Below, in pieces: positions 60,360 through 64,000 of a stretch of DNA of 64,000 bases. Under the pieces are notes generated by a model. The model made no database searches and had not been told where the DNA came from. It was given only the letters and a program-made list of their open reading frames with translations. The stretch's first letter is position 1; each line of letters begins with the position of its first letter. The position numbers and the translations under genes were made by a program. Where the stretch lies: NCBI GenBank assembly GCA_027559495.1, contig JAMXSV010000028.1:558001-622000 (forward strand), given 5' to 3'. Source of the DNA: Aurifilum marmelostoma (lineage: Eukaryota; Ascomycota; Sordariomycetes; Diaporthales; Cryphonectriaceae).

Positions 60360-60577
60360 TATTATAAAAAAGTAACTATAAAGCTTAATTCTATTTATCT
60401 AGGCTATCTAAAGATTAAAGAGGAGATTTATTTATTTTTGAACGATTATAAAAAGGCCTTAATTAGTTAAGGAATAAATCCTTTAGTCTATATGCATCAA
60501 ATGCCTTCTGATACCCTCGTCGTTTGGAGAGGGCGACGATCGTAACGATCGTGAAGATCGTGCCTTATTCATCAACA
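60360..60577 (-). repeat. Right LTR (5' LTR of the element), 218 bp
   Basis: Read on the minus strand it starts TGTTGATGAATAAGGC, a proper TG terminus. Its outer 100 bp keep normal GC content (GATCGTGCC, CCCTCGTCG), while the inner half is AT-converted, the reverse of the left LTR. Confidence 0.9.
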
Positions 60578-60582
60578 CATGT
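60578..60582. other. Right target site duplication
   Basis: CATGT directly after the right LTR; pairs with CATAT at 55428-55432. Confidence 0.6.
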
Positions 60583-60754
60583 AGAGTGGCTGCTTACACA
60601 TAATGAATATGCCGACAAGGTAGCATAAAGGCATTGGCATTCCTTTCGGACATTTCATCTTGTCAGCCACTCCGGGTCTCACTCTCAACGCACACACGAA
60701 ACAGCATCTTCTTCGTCTCGATCTTCTTCTTATGTTGAGTTTCTACTTGTGACC

Positions 60755-61324
60755 ATGGCATCATCATCATCTACTGGGCAGCTATCACCGCTCGCTGTGC
60801 AGAAACGCTTCGTCACCACTCACGACTCGGAGGCCCAGGCCGTCGTACAGTCGGCAGAAGAGTTCAAGTGGCAAGCCCTCGACGACGACAAAATGGCCTT
60901 CAGCGTCGTCTACACAACCTCCCAGTTCCCCGCCGACTTAAACAAGGATGCCGACATTACCGCTCACGATGCCGTCATGAAGAAAGGACCCGGGCTCGTC
61001 AACCCCGGCGGGACGGTCATACGCTGCGTCGACTTCGCCCCGGGCTACCGATGCGGCATGCACAGGACGCAGAGCCTCGACTACGGGATTGTCCTGGATG
61101 GGGACATCGATATGATTCTGGATTCTGGAGAGGTGCACCGCATGAAGGCGGGCGATGTGGCTGTGCAGAGGGCCACAAACCACCAGTGGCTGAATGTCTC
61201 GGACACGAAATGGGCGCGCATGATGTTTGTGCTACAGGACTGCAAGGCGCTTGAGGTTGGAGGCAAGACTCTTTCGGAGGACTTGGGACAGGATCTGAAC
61301 TTTCTTCCACCCAGCCGGCAGTAA
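60755..61324 (+). CDS. Cupin-domain protein, 189 aa, function unknown
   Basis: Small single-domain beta-barrel protein. After a Ser-rich start (MASSSSTGQLSPL) and a helical segment, the cupin motifs appear: motif 1 GYRCGMHRTQSLDYGIVLDG and motif 2 GDVAVQRATNHQWLNVS. The usual metal ligands of motif 1 (HxH and Glu) are only partly present (H then Q and D), while motif 2 keeps a His, so metal binding is uncertain. Similar fungal proteins occur both alone and in secondary-metabolite clusters; no cluster enzymes are present here, so no pathway can be assigned. Start chosen at the first ATG of the frame, at the ATGGCATCATC repeat; no signal peptide. It begins only 177 bp from the retrotransposon and converges with the F-box gene. 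Confidence 0.85.
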   Translation: MASSSSTGQLSPLAVQKRFVTTHDSEAQAVVQSAEEFKWQALDDDKMAFSVVYTTSQFPADLNKDADITAHDAVMKKGPGLVNPGGTVIRCVDFAPGYRCGMHRTQSLDYGIVLDGDIDMILDSGEVHRMKAGDVAVQRATNHQWLNVSDTKWARMMFVLQDCKALEVGGKTLSEDLGQDLNFLPPSRQ

Positions 61325-61717
61325 TGAAGATGAGGGTGCTGTTGTTGGACAGTATACAATTGGGCTTTTGGACAATATAATTACTACATTGGAATCTACA
61401 CAAGAGATCACTCTCTGTCTCTGTCTCTGTGTGTGTGTAGTCACATTTTGAAAGCAAGAAAAGCGTTGGAAAGCCTGTGTTATAATCCAAGAAAGAAGCC
61501 AAAGACTTTGACTATATATATATATATATATATTCAAAAGTAGGTGATAAAATCAATCCGCCACTTCTCCCCACGCTCCCTCTGCCTCTTCCAACGGCAC
61601 ACTCTCTCAAATATTACTGAACTTTCAAACAGACCCAAAAACACTGAAAGCATCAATCGCAGACCAACCTCAAAACACAAGAACTACATACTCGTTCCAA
61701 CTGAAAACGCAGGCGGG
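61325..61717. other. Intergenic between convergent cupin and F-box genes
   Basis: Holds both 3' ends; contains a short CT/GT repeat (about 61410-61437) and a TA repeat of about 18 bases at 61514-61532. Confidence 0.55.
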
Positions 61718-63315
61718 CTACTGCGTGCCATCTGCGTTTAGATTTTGTAATATCATCGAGATATTATATATAGCCTGCCCCTTCTTGGTCTCGTCCTTCT
61801 CCATCTCCTTTTTCAGTTCCTCTCGTTTACGTAATATAATCTCCATATCAGCGTGTGAAAACAACCTAAAATCACCAGAGGCGGTCAGGATGTAATGGCT
61901 CCCGAACGACATATGCTTGAGGTTGAATCGATGGCGTTTCACAAAGTCCCCGAGATTGGATCCATAGAGATAAAAGTGGTCCACTTGGAGTGTTTTCAGG
62001 TGGGCGATGTGGACGTCAGACCTGAAAACCGCCCCGAAGGGGACCGGCGTGTGTCTTCCGTGCGGGCTTTCATCGGCAGGGCAGGTGATTCTGTTCTGTT
62101 GGTCCAGCGTGATGTTTTCCAGGCGGGGCATCTGCTCAAAAAGCTGCGGAAGTTTCTGGTAGGCCGCGAGTCCGGTCATCCCGGGGGCGGTGCTGACGGC
62201 TCGCCTCCAGTTGCAGTTCTCGGGTCCTCGTTGCCATAGCTGAAGCGTCAAGTCGGTCACCTCGTTCAGGCATGGATCACCGAAGCCAAACCTGCGCCGC
62301 GTGAGGATGTGGATCATGAAGGTGTCCACGTTGATAATGCTGAGGGCCTTGATGCGGAACGAGCATCCCCTCATCGCCTTCAGAAAGCTCACGATGCACC
62401 TCTCGGGGCTCCGCTCCGCGTGTAGGGCTCCATAAAAAGGTATGGTGTACTTGAGACACGAGCAAAAGGGATCGGGATCGAACAAGAAATCCTCCGGGAG
62501 GTCGCGGAAGCGCTGCCTGTAGACATCTTTCCATGCTTCTGCGCGCTGTCGATAATGCTCAAAGGGTCCGTCGTGTGGCATCATATGACTGATGGACGCC
62601 GGGGGCCCAAGGGTGACGGCTTTCAAGGCAGGCAGCTTAGGGAGACAGGCTTTGAACAGCGAGTAGTCGCGATTCTGTTCCACAATATCGAGCTGATCAT
62701 CAGCAAGACGCATGAATTCCCTGCATTCGGTGCAGAACGTGTTGACGTTATGGGTAGGATTGGGCCCTGACGTGCTCAACACCTGTGTGCCGTCCAGCCT
62801 GTAGCTTAAGCCCGGGAATCCATATAATGTTAGCTGTACCATACGCGTGTCCAATATCAGGGCCTGGACATGGCGTGCAAAACTCGGGTGCTGGCAGACT
62901 GCCTGGAACTTGCGGAAACTCTCCTTGTCAACGTAGATTTTGACAACTACATAAGCAAACGTGGGGAAAGTCAGTATTTCCTGTTCTGCTATGTGATGAT
63001 TCTGCAAGAAGAGAACAACCAAAAAAAAAAAAAAGGAAAGAAAAGAAAGACAAGAAAGACAAGACAAAGAAAAAAAAAAGGTGAAAAGCAACAAGGAGGC
63101 AAAGGGCACCAGAACAAACGTCGAAACAGCTCGCGTGCGCCAGCATTGGCCAGTTTCCACCTGGCTACCAGTCGGACGGATTTCGCGTCGTCGAGGGGTA
63201 AAGAGGAACAGATATGATCCAGAATCTCGGCAGGCAGATCAAGCAGCGTCACCTTTGGCATCTTTGACGAAATTGACAATCCCTCTGGATTCTCGTCCGG
63301 GGCGGCTGCTGGCAT
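61718..63315 (-). CDS. F-box protein, two exons, about 474 aa
   Basis: Probable substrate receptor of an SCF ubiquitin ligase. The N-terminal F-box is MPKVTLLDLPAEILDHICSSLPLDDAKSVRLVAR. A likely intron at 62947-63119 (donor GTTTGT, acceptor TATGTAG, 173 nt) joins ARELF to RLVKIYVDKESFRKFQAVCQHPSFARHVQAL, a pattern typical of the large fungal F-box families in which this strand follows the F-box. The remainder is a Leu-rich, irregular-repeat-like region with conserved turns (LPALKAVTLGP, LKHMSFGSHYILTASGDF). Start is uncertain: ATGs in frame at 63417, 63315 and 63261 are all possible; I use 63315. The C-terminus ends ILQNLNADGTQ. The substrate cannot be predicted. Such genes are often lineage-specific, consistent with the accessory-like end of the window. 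Confidence 0.75.
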
Positions 63316-63417
63316 GTCTTGTTCGTATGCTGTAGAGTCGATGCTGTCGAGAGTGAGTAAGCTGCGGATTAACTGTTCCAGCTTGTGGAATCTGGAGACA
63401 CCTACGGGGATATACAA

Positions 63418-64000
63418 TAATTACCTAGTGACTGCGCGGTCATCCAAGACGAGATCCTCGAGCCTGGCAGTGGCTCTTCCTCGAAGGCCACAGGGAAATA
63501 GATCTGTGAGAAAGTGACCGACCTGTGAAACGTTCCACATGACTGCTTCAAAGAAGTAGAAGTAGTCTACGTGGGAGGAATTCGATAGAAAGATTTTGCT
63601 GCGCTTTGGTGGCCTGTACCCCTTTTATCAATTTGTGTATATATCTCTTTTTTTGTCAATATTTCCAACCCTAGATCACGACTTTTCTCACATCCGCCTG
63701 ATAAATGGTAGTTTTCGGTCTTCAACTATGAGATCTAGCTCTTGACCGCGACTTACTACCTAATATCTAGCTCGTTCTGTGCGTATCTATTCGAGGACTA
63801 GCCAGTCAGACTGTGCACTTTTGCCAGCAAGCCTTAATCCACAAGTCGAGATGGCTTCGTGTTGATGAGTCATTCGTCGAAACTTGTCAGTCTTCACAAA
63901 GGCCTCCTCCCACCTCTCAAGTAGACATGGCCAATGATTATTTTCCGATCATGTCTGGTATTAATCTAAAGTTGTGTCTATGGCCCTGGTCTCCTCCTTT
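63418..64000. other. Right edge, upstream of the F-box gene
   Basis: A short minus-strand open frame (ATG near 63540, MWNVSQVGHFLTDLF) runs towards the F-box gene and reads LEDLVLDD, but stops before it; it may be an upstream exon or chance. The rest shows no gene. Confidence 0.4.

Larger units (their letters stand above)
55433..60577 (-). mobile_element. Ty1/copia LTR retrotransposon, 5145 bp, decayed by RIP-like mutation
   Basis: Two direct LTRs of identical length (218 bp) flank about 4.7 kb of extremely AT-rich DNA full of TAA and TAG codons in all frames. Despite the decay, the minus strand still shows copia reverse transcriptase motifs in order: GINFNKIFALVSKA at about 57091-57130 (the GIDF-x-ETFAPV region), VAFLNSNLKKEVFIK near 56970-57018, and SYINN near 56729-56743 where the family has YVDD. 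Asp-to-Asn and Trp or Gln to stop changes fit C-to-T and G-to-A mutation. The element therefore runs right to left, its 5' LTR at the right. No intact gene remains, so it cannot move by itself. Gag, protease, integrase and RNase H were not traced individually. Confidence 0.9.

Noticed and set aside
1..64000. tRNA genes, CRISPR arrays, riboswitches and telomere repeats
   Set aside because: None recognised by eye: no convincing A-box and B-box pairs, no spaced direct repeats, and only single chance TTAGGG-like words.

Overview
This window is nuclear DNA of a filamentous ascomycete, most likely a Sordariomycete. The evidence is short GT-AG introns (55 to about 435 nt) with CTAAC-type branch sites, a dispersed single 5S rRNA gene of the filamentous-fungus type, gene families at their fungal lengths, and a very AT-rich retrotransposon whose decay looks like repeat-induced point mutation (RIP). 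The species cannot be named from the sequence. Nearly all recognisable genes are conserved housekeeping genes.

Layout: the left edge holds most of a vacuolar dipeptidyl aminopeptidase gene (1-2890, minus), broken by a one-base frameshift. A 3.8 kb gene-free stretch follows, with a 5S rRNA gene at about 3922-4040. Next is an unrecognised, very low-complexity protein (6723-9032, minus), then about 6 kb of microsatellite-rich DNA without a gene I can support. From 15 to 36.6 kb the window is denser: NAD(P)HX dehydratase, mitochondrial ATP synthase alpha, a possible small orphan gene, cullin-3, the mitochondrial Hsp70 partner Zim17/Hep1, the giant U3 processome protein Utp20 (with a second one-base frameshift) and the Drn1/Cwf19-like lariat-debranching cofactor. 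Utp20 and Drn1 diverge from a 370 bp intergenic region. A Cdc25 mitotic phosphatase (39.6-41.4 kb) precedes an 8.5 kb gene desert. Then come Pol5 (rDNA-associated, ribosome biogenesis) and proteasome alpha7 (Pre10), which converge.

The right end is the accessory part. A 5145 bp Ty1/copia element (55433-60577, minus) has two 218 bp LTRs, a 5 bp target duplication and decayed reverse transcriptase motifs. It is followed by a cupin-fold protein and an F-box protein, which converge.

Functional themes are ribosome and RNA processing (Utp20, Pol5, Drn1, 5S rRNA), protein turnover (cullin-3, proteasome alpha7, an F-box protein), mitochondrial energy and import (Atp1, Zim17, NAD(P)HX repair) and cell-cycle control (Cdc25). 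These genes are not an operon or a metabolic cluster; their proximity is probably ordinary gene order. I found no convincing new system. The observations most worth checking are the two frameshifts, the mirror-image RIP gradient in the LTRs, the 5S gene and the single-codon first exon of PRE10.
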